Source: Perilla frutescens
Taxonomy: Eukaryota; Streptophyta; Magnoliopsida; Lamiales; Lamiaceae
Length of the DNA stretch: 64,000 nucleotides
Assembly (NCBI GenBank): GCA_026008535.1
Contig: BRKX01000009.1
Coordinates: forward strand, 33,484,501 to 33,548,500
Direction: 5' to 3'
Shown here: positions 12,126-22,825 of the stretch, in pieces
Layout: the number at the start of each line of letters is the position of its first letter
Position numbering within the stretch: the first letter of the stretch is position 1
Translations under genes and position numbers: made by a program
Notes under the pieces: generated by a model
What the model saw: only the letters and a program-made list of their open reading frames with translations
Databases searched by the model: none
What the model was told of the DNA's origin: nothing

Positions 12126-12130
12126 CAAGG
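12126..12130. repeat. Target-site duplication CAAGG, right copy
   Basis: Exact match to 9069-9073. It marks the right junction of solo LTR copy 1. Confidence 0.93.
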
Positions 12131-13284
12131 ATTTGACGGAGACTTGCTCACATGTGCACTAAATAAACCTGAACACTCTAGACGGGTTAGAGCTATTGGC
12201 CGGGGGCTATGTCACTCCATCTGTGTACTTCAAACATCCAAGAGGACGACCACGATGCAATCACGATGATTCTGAGTTGAGGACTAATTGTGAGATTCAC
12301 CTTGAGGACATCATTCCATTTTGTAAGTATTTCTAAGCCCAAATTTTAAATAATATTATTAATTTTTTTAAATAATGTAACCTGATGACACACTAAATTG
12401 TTGTATGTAAATTGTTAGGCACCTCTATAAAAAAAATGAAGGCAGAAAACATACTTGGTCAATTTCAATTTGTGAACCCATTTACTATATCACATATGGG
12501 AAAGACCTCATTGAGTGCACGAACACAAGCTTTGGGAGATAGACTGATTGGGGTATGCCCGAATCAGCTTGTTGTAGTTCCATGCAATGTAAAGTAAGTT
12601 AAATGAACTTCTAATTATTGGTTCTATTTTGTCCTTAATTATATTTTTTTCGATCTTTAGACTAATCAATAGATTTTCTGGATACGACTCCATTGGATTC
12701 TCGTAGTAATAGACCCCAACAAAGAGGTTGTTTACTTGCTTGACCCCCTTGGAAATAGAATACGTGATGACAGTTGGAAAAATATCGTGGACAGGTAAGA
12801 AATATAATTTTGCTATTAATGTAGTATGTAGTCAAGGTCTTTGGATGAATCCCTAATTGCTTGTGGTATAAAGGTCAATAAGTCTTTTCAATGCAAATTT
12901 GGAGAAGAAAGGGAAGAAACAACCAATTTGGGAAATCTTGAAGGTACCTCGTCAACCTATTAGCTGGTGTATAATTGTATATATATATGTACTGCCATTT
13001 TTTTTAACATAGGTACCTCGTCAACCTGATTCCAAGCAATGTGGATTTTACGTGATGCGCCACATGAAAGAAATAATTGAAAGTGGTTCAATTTCAAAAT
13101 AGGTAATAAATTTTACTCATTCCTTATGATAATTCATAATTAAACCCCATGAATCAGGTTTTCTTAAGTTTTATCAATATGTTCTATTTTATATTGTTAA
13201 TAGTTTAGAAAAGAACCATATTCTACGAAGGAGATTGATGAAGTTCGTGCTAAATGGGCAGATTGTGTGCTTGATTATGTATGA
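12131..13284 (+). pseudogene. CACTA second gene, 3' half with Ulp1/C48 cysteine protease domain
   Basis: Continues the reading frame broken by the solo LTR (GFDGDLLTCALNKPEHSRR). After a likely one-base frameshift near the G-run at about 12200, VTPSVYFKHPRGRPR follows. Later exons give a Ulp1-type (SUMO-protease-like, peptidase C48) C-terminus. HWILVVIDPNKEVVYLLDPLGNRIRDD lies near 12691-12795; it carries the catalytic His in HW and the Asp in LLDPL. KQCGFYVMRHMKEII carries the Gln and the catalytic Cys (codon 13040-13042). The terminal exon reads EIDEVRAKWADCVLDYV and stops at 13284. The catalytic residues are all present although upstream parts are broken. Ulp1 domains are known passengers of plant CACTA and MULE elements; their role in transposition is unknown. 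Exon edges are by eye. Confidence 0.82.
12942..13027 (+). repeat. 17-bp direct repeat spanning both edges of a 69-bp intron
   Basis: AGGTACCTCGTCAACCT occurs at 12942-12958 and again at 13011-13027. The first copy straddles the 5' splice site (…GAAG|GTACCTCG) and the second straddles the 3' splice site (…CATAG|GTACCTCG) of the C48 region. The intron (12944-13012) is therefore exactly one repeat period. Confidence 0.8.
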
Positions 13285-13740
13285 AAGATCATTTTGCAAG
13301 GTATTTTTGATATAGAGAAGTGATTGTTGATTTTTTTTAAGTATTGATGTTTAAATATTTATGATGGGATCTTCATTGACTTAGGATTGGACTTGATGGT
13401 GTTTGAACTTGAATTCATGTCCTTTTGTGCCTGGTTGATGACTACTGACTACAAGATCGAGAAGCATACGTACTTTTTGTAATTGAACATTAGATATGTC
13501 ATATAATTGGATCAAAGTACGAGATATTTTTAGATAAATTGTCTTTAGATATTATTGTATTTTGGATTATTTTGTATCGAAATTTATTGTATTTTTGTAG
13601 TACTTTGGTATTGAAATATATTATTTTTGGATGGTTAATTAACTTTTGCATTAGGTTTAATGTAATTATTTAATAGATTTTTCAGATTTTATATTTAAAA
13701 ATTAAAAATTTGAAATACAAATACAACATATATTCTAAAA
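13285..13740. other. CACTA 3' untranslated region
   Basis: AT-rich sequence between the end of the second gene and the subterminal repeats. No open frame or recognisable motif was found. Confidence 0.45.
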
Positions 13741-14220
13741 ACTGTTGTGAAATTACAACAGAAAGATAAAAAACCGTTGTAATTTTTTTTTCGACATTAA
13801 AAAATTACAACGGTTTTAATTAAAACCGTTGTACCTTGATAACGGTTTAATATAAACAGTTGTAATTTTACAACGGTTAAAATTCAACTGTTGTAAACTT
13901 ACAACGGTTTTAACTTAAACCGTTGTAAAATTACAACGGTTTTCAAAGAACCGTTGTTCAAATACAACGATTATTTTAAATAGTGTTGTAAATTGACAAC
14001 GGTTTTAAGGTAACCATTGTTATGTTACAATGGTTATTTTTATAAACCGTTCTCTTTTTGTTCATCAAACAACACAAAGTGAACAGATTCACAACAGTTC
14101 TCAATACCGTTGTAAAATTACAACGGTTTATAACCTTTGTCTATGTGCGTGAAAAATTTACAACAGCGACTAAGACAGCGGTTTTCTTCCTGGCTAGACA
14201 ACGGTTAAAAACTGTTTTCT
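13741..14220. repeat. CACTA subterminal repeat array (ACAACGGTT / AACCGTTGT)
   Basis: About 20 copies and near-copies of the 9-mer ACAACGGTT alternate in both orientations. Many are paired as short palindromes around TTAA-type spacers (for example near 13807-13834 and 13899-13926). Such subterminal repeats are the binding sites of the TNPA-type protein in characterised CACTA elements. The alternating inverted arrangement would also fold into successive hairpins in single-stranded form. Copies become sparser and mutated toward the terminus. Confidence 0.88.
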
Positions 14221-14224
14221 TAAT

Positions 14225-14241
14225 CGTTTTTTGTAGTAGTG
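14225..14241 (-). repeat. CACTA right terminal inverted repeat
   Basis: Minus strand reads CACTACTACAAAAAACG, starting at 14241. This is the diagnostic CACTA end. The left-end partner is not in the window. Confidence 0.85.
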
Positions 14242-14244
14242 ATA
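14242..14244. repeat. CACTA target-site duplication ATA (right copy)
   Basis: ATA abuts the CACTA terminus. In the paralogous, uninterrupted gypsy A the same place reads CATC-ATA-GTTGATCG (ATA at 1995-1997), which shows the pre-insertion sequence. Confidence 0.65.
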
Positions 14245-14523
14245 GTTGATCGTGACAACAGATATATTTCATTCATCTACATTGTCCAACTTCGGACCAT
14301 TCTTTTTTTTCTTTATCATGCTATCACGACCTATTCAACTCTTTAACTTCTTTCCCGACACACTCTATATATATACACCCCCATTCACATTGCTCATACT
14401 TGAAAACCTTTAAAAGTACATGCCTTAGGATCGGAGTCAAGCTGAGTAGCCGTCGTGAACAACCACCCACATTTCTCATACATAAATCAAACACATGCAG
14501 AACAAGTCTATAAGAGCATAGAC
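14245..14523 (-). mobile_element. Gypsy B leader (between primer site and gag)
   Basis: Closely matches gypsy A 1998-2282 (roughly nine of ten bases by eye). Gypsy B's gag and pol are not adjacent; they were displaced leftward, beyond the window, by the CACTA insertion. Confidence 0.8.
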
Positions 14524-14524
14524 C

Positions 14525-14537
14525 TGCTCTGATACCA
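14525..14537 (-). other. Primer-binding site for initiator tRNA-Met (gypsy B)
   Basis: Minus strand TGGTATCAGAGCA, complementary to the 3' end of plant initiator tRNA-Met. It lies 3 bases inside the LTR edge, the usual place for priming of minus-strand cDNA. Confidence 0.85.
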
Positions 14538-14539
14538 CT

Positions 14540-17004
14540 TCGTAACGCCCCAAACCACTCCGTTTGGCCACGTCACTTAGCATACAACTTACTTACTTAT
14601 AATGGTGTGTTTATATTTAATTAAGCAGAAGCTGAGGTAAATTAGCATGATAAGGTAAGACATCATAATTCTCAATATCAACTTTTCGCAATTAAAACAT
14701 ACTATCTATCATATCTATTTTGTCACACAACATAATGTTAAGTAGAAGCATCGTGTAAGCCCATCCACAAAATCATACAATCACCTAACCTATCGGACTC
14801 ATAAGACTTACACAACCCGCCCGTCTATCACCCTAAACTAACACACATATCATAAAGGTTCATTGACATAATTCGCACATAAGAGGCTCCAAGGTCGAAC
14901 GACCCGCCTTTAAAATGTTTTGCATAATATCAAGTTAAATACATCATAACTACAAAATAGAGCTATTCCCATCCCCAATGATCATTGATCATAAAAACAA
15001 AAGGAGAATGATCAATATAATATTAACAATGTGAGTATTTCAAAAGAAGAGCATGCAAAAATAAACACAAGCTCGTGGGGGTTTTCTTGTGTTCACAACG
15101 CTCCTACTCGGGCCTGAAATTCATTGAATGAATGTGGTGAGTATTTAACAACATACTCAGTAGGGAACACTGTAAACAGTTATAGCCAATTGCACAAGTG
15201 AAAATATAACATATGGAAATTTCTTTACTTTGTGGAGACTAGTCTCAACCCCATAGGGTCCAAACATCATGATGCCCCTGTTAATGAACATCTTAGCCCT
15301 GTAGGGATGTCCGCCGGCTTATTATCCCTCAGGGAGGACATTAACAAGTCTATATCGATCCCGTAGGACCTCTTTGTCGACCCTGAAGGATCTCTTTATC
15401 GACCCTGAAGGATCTCTTTGTCGACCCCGAAGGATCTCTGTATTGCCCCGAAGGGTCTCATTCATATCACCGGTCCGAAGACCCTTCATACTTATACAAT
15501 CAAAGCACAACAATAACTATAACTTTACACGTGTTCACAGTTTAGAGTTACCCCACCTTATGAGACGCTTTCAAATCTTTTCAACCTTGAAATACTCCTT
15601 TATCGTGCACAAGTTGTCCACCTCAAACCCGGATACATCGCCTAGCATATTTAAATCCCTTTTTCATTTTAGATGTCGAGTTATACAATTATTTCATAAT
15701 TTTGACCAAACACATGCTTTACATTCCTTAAGGTTTTTCATACATATCCACATACACAACCATGGATATACGAGCTCATACTATGATTTTGGACTCAAAA
15801 TACACATTAAAGCTCTTTAAGACATTTAATCGAACATGTTACGTGCACTCATTTAAACCACATGATCATGATTTAATTTAAATGCTTTAAACTCAAAATT
15901 TCATATACATGAACCTCTATCCTAGGGCTCTAACATAGATGAAAATCAACTTCATACAACTATGACAACATCTTCACCCAACATCAACAAAACAAGGGAA
16001 AATTAGCGCAAAAATCCTAACTCTAGCAACAATGAACCATATGAATTCGATATAACTTTACATATAGCTTCAAGGAGGTAAATAAACCATATGTTCAAGA
16101 TATCTAGGCAAGAGGATCAATAAAATCGAAAACCCTAATTTTTGGGTATGAACCCTAGATTCAAATCAACATGGAAATGGTATTTAATCACAAAGATGAA
16201 GAGTGTATGAAGTTACCTTGGTTGATGGATGATGATGAGAGAATCCACTCCAAAAACTTGAAGAATTTCTTGAGAGAATTTGGGAGGAAATCGCCCAAGT
16301 AGATGAAGAAAATGAAGAGGAATGAGTGAAGTGTGGTATTTATCGGATGGAATTTCCGAAACAAGGCGTGATCTAGTGGTGGTCGTACTCGGAGGTCACG
16401 TTCCAGCCAAAGAAAAACATATCTCTGAAGTGGTGTCACACGACCTGACCGATCGCACCTCGAGGTCATGTTGCAGACCTCTTGGCACACGGTTTAGAGG
16501 AGGTCGCGCCGCAAGCCCCTCAGCACACGGCCTGACTAAGGTCGCACCTCATGGTTGCACCGCAAGCCATTTGAAAGATCACGATTCCAGATGATTGGCC
16601 ACTTCAACTCGTAGATTTTTGAAAGAGCTTCGATTTGAGTACTCATGGGGCTTACGGTTCCAACCTAGTCAAAAGTTATGACCTCCGGACGAAACTCTGC
16701 TGAAACTCAGCGAGACCCCCGATCAACTCAGCGTTAGGGTGTTCAAGATATGGCAAAACAAAATCAAATGTAATCACATTCATTATCATATAACTCGACA
16801 TCTTAGTTTTATAATCAAACTTTATTATACACTCAGTATAATATCACAGTGCTATGACATATCAGCTCGAGTGGGACAACCTACAATAAAATAACGGCAT
16901 AAAATACGAACATACCATCATAATTAATATTCAAACAATATTAATTCAACATTATTTTTCCAAAATTATAATTTATAATTTAGAAAAAGGGTCGGGGTAT
17001 CACA
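14540..17004 (-). mobile_element. Gypsy B 5' LTR, full length
   Basis: This LTR of about 2.46 kb on the minus strand starts TGTGATACCCCGACCC at 17004 and ends GGGGCGTTACG next to the primer site (a mutated CA end). It belongs to the same family as gypsy A. It contains a TATA-like GATAAATACC near 16335-16345 (minus strand), a 22-bp tandem repeat (15355-15458) and a block shared with solo LTR copy 1 (about 16608-16720). Small open frames inside show no protein similarity. Bases 17005-17009 (CCACC) are the expected target duplication; the partner is off the window. Confidence 0.85.
15355..15458. repeat. 22-bp tandem repeat in the gypsy B LTR
   Basis: Four to five tandem copies of a unit like TCGACCCTGAAGGATCTCTTT, period 22, degenerating at both ends. 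Confidence 0.8.
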
Positions 17005-18635
17005 CCACCAATTGCTAGGCTCTCCTCTTTCTCTGGCACTAGCATTTCTCCAGATTTCTCCCCAGACTTCCCCATGAGACAAGTGTTTCTCATTCCTGGC
17101 AACATATCCCCATATAGCTCTCCAATTTTTCCCTGAGGCTGATGCCTCGCTTCTCGAGCAGTTTCTATAGTCCTTACTACTTCCTCCTGAGGCTGTACTT
17201 TCCCTTGAAACTGTGAGGGTGCCCTTTGAATCTCATCCCAGAGACTCAAAAACTGTCTTCCATCATTTTTCTCCTCAATTTCTTCAATCTCTTTCCCCTT
17301 TTTAGCATCATCCAAAAGGGTGTGCATGTGCAAATCGAAAGATGGAATGGGAACATGTGGTAACAAGGTTAATGTGTTAGTTAAGTTACCTTCAAATAGG
17401 GAAGAGAATGGCTATTCTCTTGGTGGTGAGGGTAGTCAGTTGGATGCTTCTTCAGTTGGCATGAACTGCCGTAGATCTGGCAGTGGAGACTGAAGTTGAA
17501 GTTCAGTTGATGTCATGGCCAACCTTAGGAGGAGTTCTTTAGTTGGAGGTGGGTGGTTGAACTTTATAGGTGTGGAGGATGAGTTGGATGGCTCTGCAAA
17601 CGGTAGTGGAGCTGTGGCAGGTACTCCATTTCGGATTCTGTTGATCATCGAATTCATAATCTCTGAGAGAGTGGGAGTGACCATTGATGGATGATCCATC
17701 CAGTTTCTGCTCCAATGTCCTTCTTGACTCCAAAGAAATCATCCCATCTTGTCAAGCAGTCTAAACATAACTGCTTCATCAACATGATATCTTCAGAGTG
17801 ACCATTTGATATATCTCCTCAGTTGATTGAAGAGATCAGAGTCGTAACTCTCAATAAGCTGAAATCTGCTGAGCAGATCAGTGAGAGTGTTGTTGAAGCT
17901 TTCTTCACCACCATCCATGTAGTTGATTTCAGCCGGTGTAGACTCAGCTGGCGCAGTTGATTCTGATGTCATGTCCTCATCTGACATGATCTGCTTTCCT
18001 CGACTATTTGAAGTCGGTTCAACCGGAGTGGAGGGGCCTTCTTCTACTGTGCGCTACCTCCTTGATCGCTTGCCAAAAGATTTGAGATTCTTTCTCCTTT
18101 TGACGAAGATTGTGGGGAGATAATCTCTCCTGTCCAGCAACTCGCCTATTTGGTTGAGAAATTGGATCTGATCACTGATGATCATGCTGATCGTCTTGAG
18201 AAACCTCAGTTTCTCTGTGAATGTTCCAGTTTTATGGTTAAAATTGACCCTGCAAACATTTATGCGTAGTTGTGATAGCACATGCGATGCTCAATCAACT
18301 CTGCATCGGTTGTAAATGAGCGCCATCAGATGAGCATTGTTGGCACTGAAGCAAGTATTGTCTAGATTGCCTCTTAGGTAGTGGATGACTATATCTTGGA
18401 GTTGGATGAACTCCAGCCGAATACTGTCTTTCAGTCTGTGAGAGTAGTCATTATGCTCAACTCCTGGTTTCGTCCATTGACACCACAATTCTTCATCGTT
18501 CGGCATGACTATTGTATCTACCTGATCACCTGTTCCAGGAACGTGGAGTTACTCCATCACAACTTCCTTGGTGATCACGATCGGATGTCCGTTGACTGAT
18601 GAGATGATGTTGTCATCTTCTGTGATGTCAGAGAA

Positions 18636-18878
18636 GATATAGAACTCGACAACTGCCTCAGGAAAGCACTATTGTGAGAAACTAAAAGAGTCCAGTTTCT
18701 TCCACTACTGAGATTAAGCGATGGAACATTTCAGGTTTAAGTCTCTCCATCATGTAGTCCAGTTCTATGAACATGTCTCTTTTGAGGTTGAGAGAAAGTC
18801 TAGCTGGGTCGATGTACTAAGCGAGCAATTCCATTCTTCATGAGAATGTTTGAGAGAGATGGAATGGAGTAGAAAGAT
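18636..18878. repeat. Direct repeat copy 1 (about 245 bp)
   Basis: Begins GATATAGAACTCG and ends near GGAGTAGAAAGAT. It is nearly identical to 19053-19299. Together with the inverted arms it forms a compound repeat inside the copia 3' ORF. Confidence 0.85.
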
Positions 18879-19055
18879 ATAAATAGCAAAATCCTGCACA
18901 AAATATTTGCTATTTATGGCAACTACCCCATTTCCAAATGGATAAAATCTGAACCGCTGATCAAAAAGTTAATCCAGACTTGTTGACGACTAAGATGATC
19001 ATCTCATTTATGCCAGCTGCACATTAGTCAAATCCATTCAAATTGATCAGCTGAT
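18876..19055 (+). repeat. Inverted repeat, left arm (about 180 bp)
   Basis: Runs from GATATAAATAGCAAAATCC to TGATCAGCTGAT. Its reverse complement recurs at 19411-19590 with few mismatches. Confidence 0.85.
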
Positions 19056-19299
19056 ATAGAACTCGGCAACTGCCTCAGGAAAGCACTCTTATGAGAAACT
19101 GAAAGAGTCCAGTTTCATCCGCTGCTGAGATTAAGCGATGGAACATTTCAGGTTTAAGTCTTTCCATCATGTAGTCTAGTTCTATGAACTTGTCTCTTTT
19201 GAGGTTGAGAGCAAGTCTAGCTGGGTCGATGTACTGAGCGGACAATTCCCTTCTTCATGAGAATGTTTGAGAGAGATTGAATGGAGTAGAGAGAAAGAT
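19053..19299. repeat. Direct repeat copy 2 (about 247 bp)
   Basis: Second copy of 18636-18878. It lies between the two inverted arms. Confidence 0.85.
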
Positions 19300-19410
19300 G
19301 CAAAGCAAATACAGGGAGAGTTTGAGATTGATGTGTGATCTTGAATCAATATCTCCTTGGCATTTAAAGAAGCTTTGCATGCATGCACTTCGAGTTGTAC
19401 TCGAGTACGC

Positions 19411-19590
19411 ATCAGCTGATCAATTTAAATGGATTTAACTGATGTGCAGCTGGCATAAATGAGATGATCATCTCAGTCGTCAACAAGTTTGGATTAACTT
19501 TTTGATCAGCGGTTGAGATTTCATCCATTTGGAAATGGGGTAGTTGCCATAAATAGCAAATGTTTTGTGCAGGATTTTGCTATTCATATC
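19411..19590 (-). repeat. Inverted repeat, right arm (about 180 bp)
   Basis: Reverse complement of 18876-19055. The intervening loop is about 355 bp, so single strands could form a long stem. Confidence 0.85.
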
Positions 19591-21906
19591 TCTTAGGCTA
19601 TCAACTCACCTTCCACTTTAGTTATTGATTTTGGTCAGTAGCATTAAAGGCTTGCTATCTTGAGAGATCTCCCATATGAAAATAATGCCCGTTAGATCAT
19701 GATGGCATTAATCTAATGATGAATAAGTTTAAAGATTTAATGAATTTAAACTTTTCCTTGATAGTTGGGCTACCCCATCCAACTGGTGACTTTTTGGTGT
19801 ACTGACGATGTGGCAACTGATCGATCAGTTCTAGTTATATCTCCTTCGTGGCCCTTGGAACTGATTCATCACTGAATTAATGAGATCAGTTGTTGAACTC
19901 CTGGATCATATCTCAGTCAGTTTTCTCTTCTTGAGGGGCCGAACTGGATGCTCTTCACTGCTCTCATCAAGACAGTTTGACCTCTTCATCTTGGAGGTGA
20001 ATCCAGTTCCTTCAGCAGGCTTCTCTGGCCTTACTTCTTTTCACGGATTGACTTCGGTGCTTAACTTCAGCTGATGTGACCCTTTGCCTTAAGTTCCTTC
20101 TTGAGGATGACTTGAACTGAACTTCCTGCAAGTTCAGTTGGGTGGCTGTCTTGTAGCTTGAAGCAATCAGTAGAGTGACATATCTCTTTGATAAGAGATT
20201 AGGTGATGTGGCAGTGTCTTAATCATCACACGGTCAACTCACTGCAACTGGAGTGAGAGGTGGCTTTCGCTGCTCCTGTGTAGTTGCAGGTTCAGTTGGT
20301 CAATTAGGCTCAGCTAACTGATTTGGCAGAGTTCCAAAATTCAGTTTTCTGCGGGCAGGGCTGATTATGCCGATCTCATGCTGCTTTGCTCCTGCTTTTT
20401 CTTGAGCCTTGATGTCACTTCCCAATTCAGCAAGTAGGGTAGTTGGAGGAATTTTGTTGGTTAATCTGTGACTCATAATCCTCTATACTTGCACGATAGT
20501 TGGAGGGAATAGATTTGCAGACCCTATCCATTTCAAACTCCAAACTTCTTCTTTTTGCCAAAAACTTGTGCCGTGAAAAGGAGTGATCAAGAAATGAGAT
20601 TGGATGGACATTGAGTGTCTCCAGTTGTACCAGTAAAAGTACCAGTGCAGAAGCTTAAAAAGCTCTTGATCTTGCTTGGCCACAAATGCAAATTGAGTGA
20701 GAAGTAAATTGGTTACCTCTTTTTGTGCATTCCTGGCTGCATATTCACCACTATAGAAAGTGTGAATATCTCCTTCCGTCAGTTGGAGAGGGGGAAGACT
20801 TCTCCTAAAGTAGTTAGCTCCATAATTTGAATGAGGAATTCCGATGAATGGAATAAGCTCATCTGGATTGGAACAGTCTTAGAAGTCCGTTGTTGATCCA
20901 TTCTTGGAGACTGATGACGGGAGGCATTGGAAGTTGAGGTATTTGAGGCTAAGGCATTTGTATTGCCTTTTCCTAGCCTTTTCTTCTCGAGTGAGTGCAG
21001 ATGAATGCTTCCTCTCTTGGGAATCCAGTCGGAGATGAGAACTGGTAATGCATCATCATTTAGCAGCTTCAAGATGTCTTCAATCATCTTGCTCATTCTG
21101 AGAATAAGTCCTACCATGGACTCAAACTTTCGTGTTCTCTTTGAGTTAAAAGCCTTGAGAATTTGAAGCTTGAATTGTGAGCATACAAACTCTGCCCAGT
21201 TTGTCTCGCGTCCTTCAGCTAGGTGTATCATCACCTTGTACCTCTCCTAGGTAAGCTGGCTTAGACTTCCAATTGCTCCAAACATCATCTTGTTGCTGAT
21301 GTCGAGTAGAACTCCATACTCTGGTCTTAGATCAGTTTTGACTGTGGAAAAACTGAATGCCTTTTTGCAGTTGGGGTCTTCCACTTTATCCAGTATGGTT
21401 CAGCTGCTTCACTCAATTCTTGAATGGTTGCACCTTGCCTTGGAAGTTGAAAAACTTCGGAAACTGTTCCTTCAGTTATCATGATTGGTCGGCCTTGGAT
21501 AACTGATGTAATTTCTTTGCCATCAACACTTATTTGTGCTTGGAGAAGAAATTCACAAACCCGACTTTGTTTGAAGAATCTAGGTGGTGTTTCCAGGTAG
21601 TGAAGAATCGCTGTCTTGTGAAGAGAAACAAGCAGGTTCTGGCCGTTTGAGTTTTGAAGAATATCTTGGAATTTCTTCCTTTCAATGAATTTATCTCTCA
21701 TCATTTATTTCTTAAAAGAGTTGGAGGAACTAAGCAATTCTGCCATTGAAGAAAATTTAGCTAGAATTTTTGAGAGAGATGTGAGAGAGAGAGACTCTTT
21801 GAGTGAGATTTGGGAAAATGAGTCTGTCTCTTTTCTTTTGTAAAGGAAGGGGACTAGATCTGAATTGATTTTTGAGTAATGAATGGGTACTCATATATCT
21901 TTGAAA

Positions 21907-21974
21907 AATTTGTGTCCCTTGCTTTTGTTTATTTTCCTTAAATTTGTGTCTCTTGCTTTTATTTATTTTTCTTA
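21907..21974. repeat. Two-copy tandem repeat of about 34-36 bp at the RT / 3' ORF junction
   Basis: AAATTTGTGTCYCTTGCTTT-type sequence occurs twice, head to tail, exactly where the copia RT frame ends. The copia RNase H domain normally found after RT is missing here, so this may be a deletion scar. Confidence 0.7.
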
Positions 21975-22825
21975 TCAGTTCCAAACTTCTTGACCCGCTC
22001 CTTTGTGTACTTGGCTTGACTTATGAATATCCTATCTTGGAGCTGCTTCACTTGGAGTCCTAGGAAGAAGGTCATTTCTCCAATCATGCTCATCTCGAAT
22101 TTCCTCTGCATCAGTTGTGCGAATCGAGTGCAGAGATCCTTACTCTTCGATCCAAATATTATGTCATCCACATAAATTTGAACTTTTAAGATCTCTGATG
22201 ATCGCTCTATTCTAAATAGAGTGTGATCAATGACTCCTTTTTGAAACCTATTCTTGAGCAAGAATGTAGTAAGGGTTTCATACCAGGCTCTGGGCGCTTG
22301 CTTCAGCCCATAAAGTGCTTTCTTCAGTTTGAAGACTTGGTCTCCAATCTCAAATCCTGGTGGTTGCTCGACGTACATGTCTTCCTTGAGCATCCTTTGA
22401 ATAAAAGCACTTTTCACGTCTATTTGATAGACCGTGAAATTATTGTGAGCCGCATAGGCGAGGAACAATCTAATAGCCTCCAATCTTACAACTGGTGCAA
22501 ATGTCTCATCAAAGTCGATTCCTTCACTTTGAGAGTATCCTTTGGCTACTAATCTTGCGTTGTTATTTGTGATGACGCCTTGTTCATCTAGTTTGTTGTG
22601 AAAAACTCACTTAGTTCCGATGACTTTTAGGGTTTTTGGCCTATCAACAAGAAACCACACATCATTTCTTGTGAACTGGTTAAGCTTTTCTTGCATGGTG
22701 ATTATCCAATCTGCGTCTTTAAGAGCTTCATTGATGTTTGCCGGTTCAGTTTGAGATATAAAGCATGCGAAGAGAGCATGCTCAGTTGAACTTCTGGTCT
22801 GAACCCAACTTCTTGGATCTCCAAC
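21959..22825 (-). pseudogene. Copia reverse transcriptase domain, truncated before RNase H
   Basis: Copia-type RT that would copy element RNA to cDNA. Recognisable blocks are NEALKDADWI, LVAKGYSQSEGIDF, ETFAPVVRLEAIR, DVKSAFIQ, YGLKQAPRAWY and the catalytic YVDDIIFGS. A TGA replaces the Trp of the GTKWVF block near 22610. The frame ends at 21959 shortly after AKYTKERVKKFG, so the RNase H domain is absent. It continues from the integrase C-terminus through an acidic linker. Confidence 0.92.

Larger units (their letters stand above)
2638..14241 (+). mobile_element. CACTA (En/Spm) transposon, right-hand part
   Basis: A class II element is recognised by three things: a TNP2-type transposase gene, a second gene with Transposase_24-like and Ulp1-like parts, and a terminus reading CACTACTACAAAAAACG on the minus strand (ending at 14241). 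Next to the terminus is a dense subterminal repeat array. It sits in the leader of gypsy B and is followed by ATA (14242-14244), which fits the 3-bp target duplication of this superfamily. The left terminus is not visible: gypsy A begins at 2637 and runs off the window, so the left end probably lies beyond position 1. A 3.05 kb solo LTR (9074-12125) lies inside it. Confidence 0.85.
17005..21750 (-). pseudogene. Copia element 3' extra ORF(s), function unknown, broken
   Basis: Downstream of the copia RT, and in the same orientation, is a long decayed coding region. Reading leftward, a likely start near 21743 (MAELLSSSNSFKK, then a stop) is followed by a better frame from 21704 (LVSLHKTAILHYLETPPRFF, VDGKEITSVIQGRPIMITEG, VFQLP). 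Further blocks lie at 20779-21234, 18054-18506, 17793-17987 and 16980-17366, the last rich in Glu and Lys. Several stops and frameshifts separate them, and a repeat-rich insert sits at 18636-19590. The ITSVIQGRP…VFQLP block resembles an ORF I recall from repetitive plant proteins of unknown function. Sireviruses often carry an envelope-like or other ORF at this position, but no signal peptide or membrane segment is evident. The region is cut at 17004 by gypsy B. Confidence 0.5.

Noticed and set aside
15322..16594. Frames of 63-148 codons inside the gypsy B LTR
   Set aside because: They overlap LTR promoter and tandem repeat sequence and show no recognisable domain.
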